Part shown: piece after piece, positions 55,530 to 64,000 of the stretch | How positions within the stretch are numbered: position 1 is the stretch's first letter | Layout of the letters: each line of letters begins with the position of its first letter | DNA from: Stenotrophomonas sp. SAU14A_NAIMI4_8 | Lineage (GTDB): Bacteria; Pseudomonadota; Gammaproteobacteria; Xanthomonadales; Xanthomonadaceae | DNA length: 64,000 bases | Assembly (NCBI RefSeq): GCF_003086695.1 | Contig: NZ_CP025999.1 | Location: 484,820-548,819 of the forward strand | Direction of reading: 5' to 3' | Made by a program: the position numbers and the translations under genes | Notes under the pieces: model-generated | What the model saw: only the letters and a program-made list of their open reading frames with translations | Database searches by the model: none | Told to the model about the DNA's origin: nothing

Positions 55530-55877
55530 CTAGGGTGGTTGCGTGGCGGGCCGCGTACGGACCGACGTGCAGGAGAAGCCGTGGGTGGTCGCCTCACCGC
55601 CCAACCAGGACGTTCCGTCGCCGGCCACCATGCCGTTTCTCGCACAGGCGCGCTGGTGCGCTGCACGGGTGGCGTCTGGCTGGCGATCAAGTTCGTAGCG
55701 CATTCGGCCATCCTCCTCCAGCACCCAGTGCACGGTCACGCGCTCGCTCGCGTCCCCGTCGATCGGCCAATCGATCGTGCGCAGTACCAGCGTTTCACCT
55801 TCGGCAGTGGTGAGTATCTGATCGAAGGCGCCCTGCGTGGCGGGCGTTGTGGCGGCGAGCAGAAGACTGAGCAGCAT
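55530..55877 (-). CDS. Small hypothetical secreted protein
   Basis: 115 residues with a short hydrophobic N-terminus (MLLSLLLAATTPATQG), then a beta-rich part FDQILTTAEGETLVLRTIDW and TVHWVLEEDGRMRYELDR. No family recognised. A GC-rich hairpin GGGGGTCCCCC lies directly before the start and may mask its ribosome binding site. Confidence 0.5.
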   Translation of the reverse strand: MLLSLLLAATTPATQGAFDQILTTAEGETLVLRTIDWPIDGDASERVTVHWVLEEDGRMRYELDRQPDATRAAHQRACARNGMVAGDGTSWLGGEATTHGFSCTSVRTRPATQPP

Positions 55878-55944
55878 GGGGGTCCCCCGGCAAAGCTTCA
55901 GCCTGGGGCGCGTTGTGCAGCGGCGCCATCAGGAACCTTGCAGA

Positions 55945-56358
55945 TCACTCACACTTCACCGCGTACACGGGCCCAGCGCCGATCAGCAGCAGGGCCATGT
56001 AATCGCTGTCGCGGGCCTTGGCTTTCAGCGTGGCGCCGTCCTTTGCGTGGAACAGGCCGAAACCGCCGGCGCTGCGGATCAGGGCGCTGTCGATCTGCTG
56101 GGCATCGTCGGGGAAGTACTGGCCGATGTCGCTGCGGCTGGCCTTGTACAGCGCGTTCGGTTCACGCTGCCAGGTGCCATTGCGCTCGAAGGAGACGAAG
56201 TACTGGCCGCCTTCCTTGTCGATGCGGAACTCGGCGGCGCGGCGGGTGCTGGTTGCGAAGCAGCCCAGCAGGGGATCGCTGGAGAACGGCAGGTGGGTGT
56301 CGCCGCTGCAGGCGGCGAGCAACAGGGCACCGGGCAGCAGCAGGCAGAGCGCGCGCAT
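55945..56358 (-). CDS. Hypothetical lipoprotein
   Basis: 137 residues from MRALCLLLPGALLLAAC (lipobox LLAAC). The mature part contains LPFSSDPLLGCFATSTRRAA, then FRIDKEGGQYFVSFERNGTW and GFGLFHAKDGATLKAKA. The start is chosen for its signal peptide; a GGGGA lies upstream. Divergent from the small membrane protein at 56447. Function unknown. Confidence 0.65.
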   Translation of the reverse strand: MRALCLLLPGALLLAACSGDTHLPFSSDPLLGCFATSTRRAAEFRIDKEGGQYFVSFERNGTWQREPNALYKASRSDIGQYFPDDAQQIDSALIRSAGGFGLFHAKDGATLKAKARDSDYMALLLIGAGPVYAVKCE

Positions 56359-56446
56359 GGGATGTCCCCACAGGGCAGGTGCGGCTAGTGTAGGCAGCAG
56401 CCGGGCGCGGCCCGTGCAGATAATCGGCAAGAACGAGGGAGCAGCG

Positions 56447-56722
56447 ATGGCACAGGGCAGGGCACCGTGGTGTGGGCTGGCGAGTTGGCTGGGGCTGGTT
56501 GCCGGCTGGGGCGCGGGTTGGCTGGCGGCATGGGCGTTCGGCGCGAGCGCTCCGGTGGCGGGGCTGGCGGTGGCCGTGCTGGCCTCGGTGCTGGTGGGGG
56601 GCGGGTTTGCCGTGGCCGCGCGCGTGCGCGGTGAGCGCCATGCGTGGCTGGGAATTGGCGGCGCAGCGCTGAGCGCGTTGCCGCTGGCGGTGTATCTGCT
56701 GCGGATGATGTTGAAGCTCTAG
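56447..56722 (+). CDS. Small hypothetical membrane protein
   Basis: 91 residues from MAQGRAPWCGLASWL with three membrane segments (LASWLGLVAGWGAGWLAAW, VAGLAVAVLASVLVGGGFAV, LGIGGAALSALPLAVYLL). GGGAG six bases upstream supports this start; the longer frame is antisense to the lipoprotein gene. No family recognised. Confidence 0.6.
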   Translation: MAQGRAPWCGLASWLGLVAGWGAGWLAAWAFGASAPVAGLAVAVLASVLVGGGFAVAARVRGERHAWLGIGGAALSALPLAVYLLRMMLKL

Positions 56723-56729
56723 GCTTTTC

Positions 56730-56860
56730 GTAGAGTCGAGCTTGCTCGACTGCCTTGTATGGACGCAGTCGAGCAAGCTCGACTCTACAAGGGCAGGGAA
56801 GCAGTCGAGCAAGCTCGACTCTACAAGGGCAGGGAAGCAGTCGAGCAAGCTCGACTCTAC
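56730..56860. repeat. GTAG palindromes: one forward, three inverted (SMAG type)
   Basis: A forward unit (GTAG then AGTCGAGC/GCTCGACT) at 56730 is followed by three inverted units ending in CTAC at 56787, 56824 and 56860, period 36-37 bp. The same subfamily recurs in the same layout at 61934-62065. Confidence 0.85.
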
Positions 56861-56866
56861 GGTGCG

Positions 56867-57862
56867 TTACGCGGTGCGGTGGATTTCCAGGGTGATGTGT
56901 ACCAGCTCCTCGTGCACGCCCAAGGCTGCGCGCAGGGTGTCGGCGTCCAGGGCGGCATCGTGGGTGACCACGCTGGCGGCCACCGCGTACTTGCCACGCC
57001 CCACCTGCCAGACATGCAGGTCGGCCAGCCGCGCCTGCCACGGCCCCTGTTCGATGACCTCGCGCACTTCCGCCACCACCGGCGCATCCATCTGCGCATC
57101 CAGCAGGATGCGTCCACTATCCCGCAGCAGGCCGATGGCCCACACGGTCACCAGCACTGCGCCCACCAGGCCCATCACCGGGTCCAGCCACGCTACGCCC
57201 CACAGCTTGCCGCCCAGCAGGGCGACGATGGCCAGCACCGAGGTGGCCGCGTCGGCCAGCACGTGGATGTAGGCCGAGCGCAGGTTCAGGTCGTGCCCGT
57301 GCGCGTGGTCATGACCGTGATCGTGATCGTGATCGTGGTGATGCGCATGTTCGTGGCCGTGACCATGGTGATGGTGGGCATGGCCCGGGCTGTCATGCAG
57401 CCACCACGCGCACAGCAGGTTCACGCCCAGGCCCACGGCAGCGATGGCAATGGCTTCGTCGTAGTGGATGGGCGCCGGTACCCACAGCCGCTGCAGCGAT
57501 TGCACCGCCATCAGGGCGGCCACGCCCAGCAGGGCGATGGCACTGGTGTAGCCGGCCAGGATCTCGATCTTCCAGGTGCCGAAGGCGAAGCGCGGGTCGT
57601 GGGCATAGCGGCGCGCACAGCGGTACGCGAACACCGACAGGCCCAACGCCAGCGCATGTGAACTCATATGCCATCCATCGGCCAGTACCGCCATGGAGTT
57701 GAACCACCAGCCGCCGACGATTTCCACCAGCATCATGCCGACGGTCAGCCACAGGGCGCGGCGGGTGTTGCGTTCGGCCAGCGGGTTGCCGTCGTCGAAG
57801 CGATGGTCGTGGCGGCGTGCGGCGGCGAGGGCGTCCAGTTGCATGGCGGTGGGGGTCTTCAT
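56867..57862 (-). CDS. dmeF: DmeF-type cation diffusion facilitator (Co/Ni efflux)
   Basis: 331 residues. Six membrane segments with the CDF metal-site motifs: MAVLADGWHMSSHALAL (D and H in helix 2) and LADAATSVLAIVALL (helix 5). A His/Asp-rich cytoplasmic loop of about 40 residues (HAHHHHGHGHEHAHHH...DHDHGHDHAHGH) and a C-terminal soluble domain complete the DmeF pattern. It exports Co2+/Ni2+ from the cytoplasm. Divergent from dmeR with an operator between. Confidence 0.88.
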   Translation of the reverse strand: MKTPTAMQLDALAAARRHDHRFDDGNPLAERNTRRALWLTVGMMLVEIVGGWWFNSMAVLADGWHMSSHALALGLSVFAYRCARRYAHDPRFAFGTWKIEILAGYTSAIALLGVAALMAVQSLQRLWVPAPIHYDEAIAIAAVGLGVNLLCAWWLHDSPGHAHHHHGHGHEHAHHHDHDHDHGHDHAHGHDLNLRSAYIHVLADAATSVLAIVALLGGKLWGVAWLDPVMGLVGAVLVTVWAIGLLRDSGRILLDAQMDAPVVAEVREVIEQGPWQARLADLHVWQVGRGKYAVAASVVTHDAALDADTLRAALGVHEELVHITLEIHRTA

Positions 57863-57864
57863 GG

Positions 57865-57881
57865 ATACCCCCATAGGGTAT
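57865..57881. promoter_or_regulatory. Operator between dmeF and dmeR
   Basis: ATACCC-CCATA-GGGTAT, an inverted repeat with a G/C tract of the kind bound by RcnR/DmeR repressors, lies in the 30 bp between the two divergent starts, overlapping the likely promoters. Confidence 0.7.
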
Positions 57882-57892
57882 ATGATTCGCGC

Positions 57893-58177
57893 ATGGCACA
57901 TGTACACACACAGCGGAAACAGTTGCTGGCCCGGGTGCGCCGTATCGGCGGCCAGGTGGCGGCGTTGGAGCAGGCCCTGGATCGACCCGAGGGAGAGCCC
58001 GGCGATTGCGCCGGCGTGCTGGTGCAGGTGGCGGCCGTGCGCGGCGCCGCCCACGGCCTGCTGATGGAACTGCTGCACGAGCACCTGCAGGAACACGTGG
58101 TGGCCGCTGAAGACCCGCAGCAGCGCGCCGCCGAGGCCGAGGTGCTGGTGGAACTGCTGCGCCGCTACGGCAAGTAG
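57893..58177 (+). CDS. dmeR: DmeR/RcnR-type metal-sensing repressor (CsoR/RcnR/FrmR family)
   Basis: 94 residues. All four RcnR-type nickel/cobalt ligands appear present: His3 in MAHVH, the Cys in GDCAGVL, and the two His of [11 protein letters not shown]. The helix [19 protein letters not shown] binds DNA in this family. It probably represses dmeF and itself until Co or Ni binds. The pairing with divergent dmeF matches the dmeRF operons of other Proteobacteria. Confidence 0.87.
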   Translation: MAHVHTQRKQLLARVRRIGGQVAALEQALDRPEGEPGDCAGVLVQVAAVRGAAHGLLMELLHEHLQEHVVAAEDPQQRAAEAEVLVELLRRYGK

Positions 58178-58216
58178 CGCCGGGCCATGCGCGGAGGCGG
58201 CACTGTGGGTGGACCC

Positions 58217-58241
58217 GGAAATGTTATACAGTAACATTTCC
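58217..58241. promoter_or_regulatory. Zur box
   Basis: A near-perfect palindrome GGAAATGTTA-TACAG-TAACATTTCC fits the proteobacterial Zur consensus (GAAATGTTATA-ATAACATTTC). It lies 21 bp upstream of the COG0523 GTPase start. Confidence 0.88.
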
Positions 58242-58262
58242 ATCCGCAGCCTCCCGCCCCGC

Positions 58263-59588
<1,326 letters not shown>

Positions 59589-59597
59589 AGCAACAGC

Positions 59598-60124
59598 ATC
59601 CACGCGTGGCGTGGATCTACTGGAATCCCGTGCCCATTCGGACGGGTAGATCCACGCCATGCGTGGATGATGGCCGCGCGGGAGTAGATCCACGCCATGC
59701 GTGGATGACGGCCGTGCGGGAGTAGATCCACGCCATGCGTGGATGATGGCCGTGCGGGAGTAGATCCACGCCATGCGTGGATGATGGCCGTGCGGGAGTA
59801 GATCCACGCCATGCGTGGATGATGGCCGTGCGGGAGTAGATCCACGCCATGCGTGGATGACGGCCGTGCGGGAGTAGATCCACGCCATGCGTGGATGATG
59901 GCCGTGCGGGAGTAGATCCACGCCATGCGTGGATGACGGCCGTGCGGGAGTAGATCCACGCCATGCGTGGATGATGGCCGTGCGGGAGTAGATCCACGCC
60001 ATGCGTGGATGATGGCCGTGCGGGAGTAGATCCACGCCATGCGTGGATGATGGCCGTGCGGGAGTAGATCCACGCCATGCGTGGATGATGGCCGTGCGGG
60101 AGTAGATCCACGCCATGCGTGGAT
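59598..60124. repeat. Tandem array of 13 direct GTAG palindromes, 38-bp period, plus one inverted copy
   Basis: Thirteen units start with GTAG at 59646 and every 38 bp to 60102. Each is GTAG, ATCCACGC, CAT, GCGTGGAT and a 15-bp linker (GATGGCCGTGCGGGA with few variants such as GACGG or GCGCG). A single inverted copy ends in CTAC at 59620. All direct copies have the same orientation, unlike the paired arrays at 1.1 and 5.5 kb. ORFs encoding GSTPARPSSTHGVDLLP repeats are artefacts. Confidence 0.9.
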
Positions 60125-60139
60125 GACGTTGGCGTCGGT

Positions 60140-60180
60140 GGGGTCAGAGCCCTTTTGCGTTGCAAAAGGGATCTGACCCC
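60140..60180. repeat. GGGGTCAG palindromic element overlapping the ABC-F gene end
   Basis: GGGGTCAGAGCCCTTTTGC pairs with GCAAAAGGGATCTGACCCC around GTT. It is a second member of the family at 6457-6495. The 3' end and stop codon of the ABC-F gene fall inside it. Confidence 0.8.
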
Positions 60181-61787
60181 GTCTGTGGGTCGCGCCACTG
60201 CCAGCCATCGGCGCTTACCTGCAGTATCTGCGTGGGCTGCAGTGCCTGCAGCAGATGTGCGTCGTGGCTGACCATCATCAATGCGCCTGGCCATGCAGCC
60301 AGCAGCGATTCCAGCGCGTCCAGCGCGGCCAGGTCCAGTGCGTTGCCGGGTTCGTCCAGCAGCAGGACCTGCGGCACGGGATCGGCATACAGCACGCTGG
60401 CCAGGGCGCCCTTCACCCGCTCGCCATCGCTCAGGCTGCTGGCCGGACGCTGGATACGCTGGGCATCCAGGCCCAGCAGGGCCAGGCGCGTGCGTAGCTC
60501 TGCCGGGTCCGCACCGGCGTTGGCGGCCTGCACGGTCTGCAGGATGCTGCGATCACCGGCCAGCCCCAGCAGCTGCTGGTCCAGCAGCGCGACCGGTGCG
60601 TGCCGCTGCACCTGACCGGCGCGCGTCGCCAGCTGTCCCGCCAGCACACGCAGCAAGGTGGATTTACCGGTGCCGTTGTCGCCCACCACGGCGATGCGCT
60701 CGCCGCGGCGCAGCGGCAGCTGCAGCGGCGCGGTGCATCCATGCGGCAGCACGAGATCCTGTGCCTGCAGCAGGCGCGCGCTGCCACGCTCGCTTGCGCC
60801 AGCAAACAGGGCCAGTTCGGGAGCCGCCTGCACGCCTGCTGCTGCCGTGCGCAGCTGGTCGGCGCTGGCCTGCAGGCGCGCCTCCTGGATCTGCCGCGCG
60901 CGGCCCAGGCTGGCTTCGGCACGCTGCTTCTGCCCACCCAGCAGGATGGGGGCCTGGTTGGCCTGCCTGGCATCGCGTGCGCCACGGGCCTGGCGCTGCT
61001 GTTGGCGTTCGTGCTGTTCGCGTGCGCTGCGCTGTTGCTGGCGATGCTGCGCGCGGGCATGGTCCAGCGCCGCGGCTGCCGCTTCGCGCTCGGCGGCACG
61101 CGCCTGGGCATAGTGCTGCCACGGTCCGCTGTAGCGGTGCAGACCCTGCGCATCCAGTTCCACGATCTGCTGCATGTGGCCCAGCAGATCGCGGTCATGG
61201 CTGATGACCAGCAGGCCGCCACGCCATTGCTGCAGCTGCGCCTGCAGCTGGCGGCGATGCTGGGCGTCCAGATGGTTGCTGGGCTCGTCCAGGATCAGCC
61301 AGTCGGCGCCGCTGGCCCACGCACCGGACAGTGCGACGCGCATGGCCTGGCCGCCACTGAGCCGCGCGGCAGGCTGGCCAACGTGCAGATCATCGGGCAG
61401 GCCCATGGACTGCCATTGCTGCTGCAGGCGTTCGCGCAGGTCCCAGCGGTCGCCCACGCAGGCGAAATCCTGCTCATCGATGCTGCCGGCTTCGATACGG
61501 GCCAAGGCGGCCAGCACCTTTCCGACGCCTGCCAGTTCGCCCACGGTGCCACGTGGCGGGTAGCCGGGCGTGGGCAGCAGGAACACACGCCCGCTGCTGC
61601 GGATCTGGCCGCTGTCGGGCGCTAACTGGCCGGCGAGCAGGCGCGCCAGCACGCTCTTGCCCACGCCATTGCCGCCCACCAGCCCGGTGGCCGGCGGTTC
61701 GAAGGAAAAGGACAGATCGGAAAACAACGGACGGCCATCGGCCAACCGATACGACACGCGATCAAGCGTGAGGGAATGCGAAGTCAT
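60144..61787 (-). CDS. ABC-F family ATPase
   Basis: 547 residues with two ABC domains and no membrane segments. Domain 1: Walker A GGNGVGKSVL, signature RLSGGQAMRVALS, Walker B LILDEPSNHLD, H-loop VISHDRDLL. Domain 2: GDNGTGKSTLL, SLSDGERVKGALA, LLLDEPGNALD, MVSHDAHLL. A basic, Gln/Arg-rich coiled linker lies between. ABC-F proteins act on ribosomes; some give antibiotic resistance, but the class here is unclear. GGAGG precedes the ATG. The last 11 residues (GSDPFCNAKGL) and the stop are encoded by the palindromic repeat, so the original C-terminus has been replaced. Confidence 0.88.
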   Translation of the reverse strand: MTSHSLTLDRVSYRLADGRPLFSDLSFSFEPPATGLVGGNGVGKSVLARLLAGQLAPDSGQIRSSGRVFLLPTPGYPPRGTVGELAGVGKVLAALARIEAGSIDEQDFACVGDRWDLRERLQQQWQSMGLPDDLHVGQPAARLSGGQAMRVALSGAWASGADWLILDEPSNHLDAQHRRQLQAQLQQWRGGLLVISHDRDLLGHMQQIVELDAQGLHRYSGPWQHYAQARAAEREAAAAALDHARAQHRQQQRSAREQHERQQQRQARGARDARQANQAPILLGGQKQRAEASLGRARQIQEARLQASADQLRTAAAGVQAAPELALFAGASERGSARLLQAQDLVLPHGCTAPLQLPLRRGERIAVVGDNGTGKSTLLRVLAGQLATRAGQVQRHAPVALLDQQLLGLAGDRSILQTVQAANAGADPAELRTRLALLGLDAQRIQRPASSLSDGERVKGALASVLYADPVPQVLLLDEPGNALDLAALDALESLLAAWPGALMMVSHDAHLLQALQPTQILQVSADGWQWRDPQTGSDPFCNAKGL

Positions 61788-61933
61788 GCGACCTCCAAGC
61801 AATGCCATGTCTCCCCTGCGCGCAGGGGCGGGAAGAGTCAGGCCGTCCGGTTTGCAGACGGCGGCATTACTGGCGCATTGGTCGCGAGCCTCTGGGGGGA
61901 ATGAAACCGGAGTATAGCGGTACTGCCTGAACG

Positions 61934-62065
61934 GTAGAGTCGAGCTTGCTCGACTGCTTTGCGCAGAGCAGTCGAGCAAGCTCGACTCTACGGGGAAGCA
62001 AAGCGCAGTCGAGCAAGCTCGACTCTACGGGGAAGCGAAGAGCAGTCGAGCAAGCTCGACTCTAC
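61934..62065. repeat. GTAG palindromes: one forward, three inverted (SMAG type)
   Basis: A forward GTAG unit at 61934 (AGTCGAGC/GCTCGACT) and three inverted units ending in CTAC at 61991, 62028 and 62065, period 37 bp. Same subfamily and layout as 56730-56860, here between the ABC-F start and the LysR stop. Confidence 0.85.
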
Positions 62066-62074
62066 AAAGAGCGG

Positions 62075-62974
62075 TTACGGTACGGTTTCCAGGCGGGCGC
62101 TGACGAAGTCGATGAAGGCGCGCAGCTTGGGCAGTACGTGGCGGCCGGACGGCCACAGCAGGTGGAAGATGCCGCAGGAATGCACGTGCTCGTCGAGCAC
62201 GGTGACCAGGCGACCGTCGGCCAGCGCTTGGCGCACGGAGTGCACGGGCACGAAGGCCAGCCCACCATCGCGCAATGCCATGGCCACGCGCGCTTCAATG
62301 GTGTTGGCCACCATGTTCACCGGCAGTTCCTGCGCGACTTCGCCGTCGGGCCACTGCACCGGCCAGGTTTCCAGCTTGCCGGTACTGGGGAAGCGATAGT
62401 GCAGCAGGCGATGCTGCAGCATGTCCGTGGGCGTGCGCGGTACACCGTGGCGTTGCAGGTACGCCGGCGAGGCCACCACGCGGCGCGGGAATATGCCCAG
62501 GCGCCGTGCGTTCATGCGTGAATCGCTGGGCTCGCCCACGCGCAGCACCGCATCGAAGCCCTCTTCGATCACATCCACCAGACGGTCACTGAAATCCAGT
62601 TCCAGGCGGATATCCGGGTAGGCCGCCATGAAGTCGGCCAGCAGCGGCAGAGTCAGGTCGCCGACCAGCGGCAGGCTGATGCGCAGGGTGCCGCTGGGCG
62701 AGGCGCTCTGCTGGGCCAGTTCGGTACGGGCGGCATCGCGTTCGTGCAGGATCCGCCGGCAGCGCGCCAGGAACAACTGGCCTTCGGCGGTGAGGGTGAT
62801 GCTGCGCGTGCTGCGATGGAACAGGCGCACGCCCAGCGCGTGTTCCAGCCGGGCCACGCATTTGCCCGCCGCCGATGCGGAAATGCCCTGCAGGCGACCG
62901 GTTTCCACGAAGCTGCGGGTTTCAGCGGCATGGATGAAGGTCTGCAGGTTGGCCAGATTGTCGAGCACGGACAT
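62075..62974 (-). CDS. LysR-family transcriptional regulator
   Basis: 299 residues. N-terminal winged helix ANLQTFIHAAETRSFVETGR, GISASAAGKCVARLEHALGV and RLFHRSTRSITLTAEG, then a substrate-binding domain (GTLRISLPLVGDLTLPLLAD) with the RLG...VASPAYL pattern of the CrgA/YafC-like subgroup. It lies divergent from a serine beta-lactamase-family hydrolase 150 bp away, which it may control; the inducer is unknown. Confidence 0.9.
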   Translation of the reverse strand: MSVLDNLANLQTFIHAAETRSFVETGRLQGISASAAGKCVARLEHALGVRLFHRSTRSITLTAEGQLFLARCRRILHERDAARTELAQQSASPSGTLRISLPLVGDLTLPLLADFMAAYPDIRLELDFSDRLVDVIEEGFDAVLRVGEPSDSRMNARRLGIFPRRVVASPAYLQRHGVPRTPTDMLQHRLLHYRFPSTGKLETWPVQWPDGEVAQELPVNMVANTIEARVAMALRDGGLAFVPVHSVRQALADGRLVTVLDEHVHSCGIFHLLWPSGRHVLPKLRAFIDFVSARLETVP

Positions 62975-63125
62975 GGCGGGCGTTCCGGGGGCATGGCGGT
63001 AGTGTGGGTCCGCCCATGGTGCCGATTGCGGACCGAGCAGTCCACGATGTAGGGAGCGCAGCGTGGGTTTTTCCCGCGGGTGGTGGGCTCTAACGTGGCG
63101 GCCCTCCCACCCAAGGATCGCCGTG

Positions 63126-64000
63126 ATGAATGCACTCCCCACGTTGGCGCCGGACCCGGTGCTTCCTTCCGTGCAGCGCGTGCTGCAGCAGGCCCACCCC
63201 GGCCAGATCGTGGGGGCGGTGGTGCTGGTGCGCCAGCACGGTGCGTGGCGCCACGCCAGCGCCAGCGGGTTGGCCGACCGGGAACAGGGCCTGCCCATGC
63301 AGCGCGACCAGCTGTTCCGCTTGGCGTCGGTCAGCAAGCTGCTGCTGACCGTGGTGGTGCTGCGCCTGGTGCAGCAAGGCGAGCTGGATCTGGATGCGCC
63401 AGTGCAGCGCTGGCTGCCGCAGTTCCGCCCGGCATTGGCGAGCGGTGAAACGCCGGACATCAGCCTGCGCCAGCTGCTGAGCCACAGCAGCGGACTGGGC
63501 TACCGCTTCCTGGAAGCCGACGCGCAGGGGCCTTATGCGCGGGCGGGGGTGAGCGATGGCATGGATGCCAGCCCGATCACCCTGGCCGAGAACGTGCGGC
63601 GTATTGGCCAGGTGCCGCTGCAGTTCGCCCCCGGTACGCAATGGCTGTATTCGCTGGGCGTGGACGTGGCCGGTGCCGTGGCCGAGGCCGCCACCGGGCA
63701 GCGCCTGCAGGCATTGTTCGAGCAGCATCTGGCGCGGCCATTGGGGCTGCGCGATACCGGTTTTTCCACCGCCGAAGGGCAACGCCTGGCCGTGCCCTAT
63801 GTGGATGATCTGCCGCAGCCGCACCGGCTGGGCGAAGGCGAGACAGTGCCGGTCTACGCCGACACCGTGGGCATTGCCTACAGCCCGGCGCGCGCCACCG
63901 ATGCCACGCGTTTTCCTTCGGCCGGCGCGGGCCTGGTGGGCAGCGCCGACGATCTGATGGCGGTGCTGGAGGCGCTGCGCGATGTCGATCATTCGCAGCT
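63126..64000 (+). CDS. Serine beta-lactamase-family hydrolase, cut by window end
   Basis: The frame MNALPTLAPDPVLPSVQRV runs from 63126 to the end of the window without a stop (291 codons). The catalytic S-x-x-K is in LASVSKLLLTV, and the second motif region is GTQWLYSLGVD, where Y-S-L replaces Y-x-N; LRQLLSHSSGLGY and RPLGLRDTGF are family typical. Class C-like esterases/beta-lactamases (PF00144) may be esterases or peptidases. No obvious signal peptide, which argues against a periplasmic beta-lactamase. Confidence 0.85.
   Translation, partial: MNALPTLAPDPVLPSVQRVLQQAHPGQIVGAVVLVRQHGAWRHASASGLADREQGLPMQRDQLFRLASVSKLLLTVVVLRLVQQGELDLDAPVQRWLPQFRPALASGETPDISLRQLLSHSSGLGYRFLEADAQGPYARAGVSDGMDASPITLAENVRRIGQVPLQFAPGTQWLYSLGVDVAGAVAEAATGQRLQALFEQHLARPLGLRDTGFSTAEGQRLAVPYVDDLPQPHRLGEGETVPVYADTVGIAYSPARATDATRFPSAGAGLVGSADDLMAVLEALRDVDHSQ

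Noticed and set aside
59598..60124. CRISPR array
   Set aside because: The 38-bp period has nearly identical 'spacers' and palindromic GTAG-headed units; there are no unique spacers or cas genes.

Overview
The window is chromosomal DNA of a high-GC gammaproteobacterium of the Xanthomonadaceae, most likely a Stenotrophomonas of the maltophilia group. Three things point there: housekeeping genes with Xanthomonadaceae-like products (glnE, aceE, rutE, a COG0523 GTPase behind a Zur box), many GTAG-headed palindromic repeats of the SMAG (GTAG-REP) type in six clusters, and several proteins ending in the XVIPCD secretion domain used by the antibacterial type IV secretion system (X-T4SS) of Xanthomonas and Stenotrophomonas. 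The secretion apparatus itself is not in the window.

Layout. 1-11.2 kb is core genome: glnE (3' part), a VUT-family transporter, an ELM1-like protein, rutE, a YceI lipoprotein, a PadR/siderophore-interacting-protein operon and aceE, with two arrays of paired palindromes. 11.26-17.16 kb is a lower-GC defence island: a P-loop ATPase fused to a PD-(D/E)XK nuclease, then an McrB/McrC pair. 17.2-20.2 kb holds small hypothetical genes, one behind a long and strongly structured leader.

20.2-26.4 kb (minus strand) and 29.8-39.3 kb (plus strand) are two X-T4SS effector/immunity loci with the same logic. In each, one full-length effector with a C-terminal XVIPCD lies immediately downstream of an immunity-like gene. 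Further upstream lie tandem paralogous immunity genes interspersed with short leftovers of effector N-termini. This is the mirror image of Rhs/CdiA orphan arrays: because the trafficking domain is C-terminal, exchanged toxin modules pile up 5' of the effector rather than 3'. In the second locus the immunity genes belong to the MXAN_0049/DUF1629 family (five intact-looking copies upstream of the cognate one, plus two decayed copies), and the effector N-terminus carries an SHH...N...H nuclease-like motif. An IS5-type transposase fragment and three copies of a roughly 150-300 bp intergenic repeat mark past rearrangements.

41.8-48.1 kb holds three more XVIPCD effectors with a permuted papain-like (His then Cys) N-terminal domain, two related lipoprotein immunity candidates, a YncE-like beta-propeller, and a stand-alone XVIPCD protein. 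48.2-64 kb returns to mainly core or hypothetical genes: alpha/beta hydrolase, kptA, polysaccharide deacetylase, methyltransferase, dmeRF metal efflux, a Zur-regulated GTPase, an ABC-F ATPase whose C-terminus is encoded by a palindromic repeat, a LysR regulator and a truncated serine beta-lactamase-family hydrolase. No tRNA, rRNA or CRISPR array was seen.
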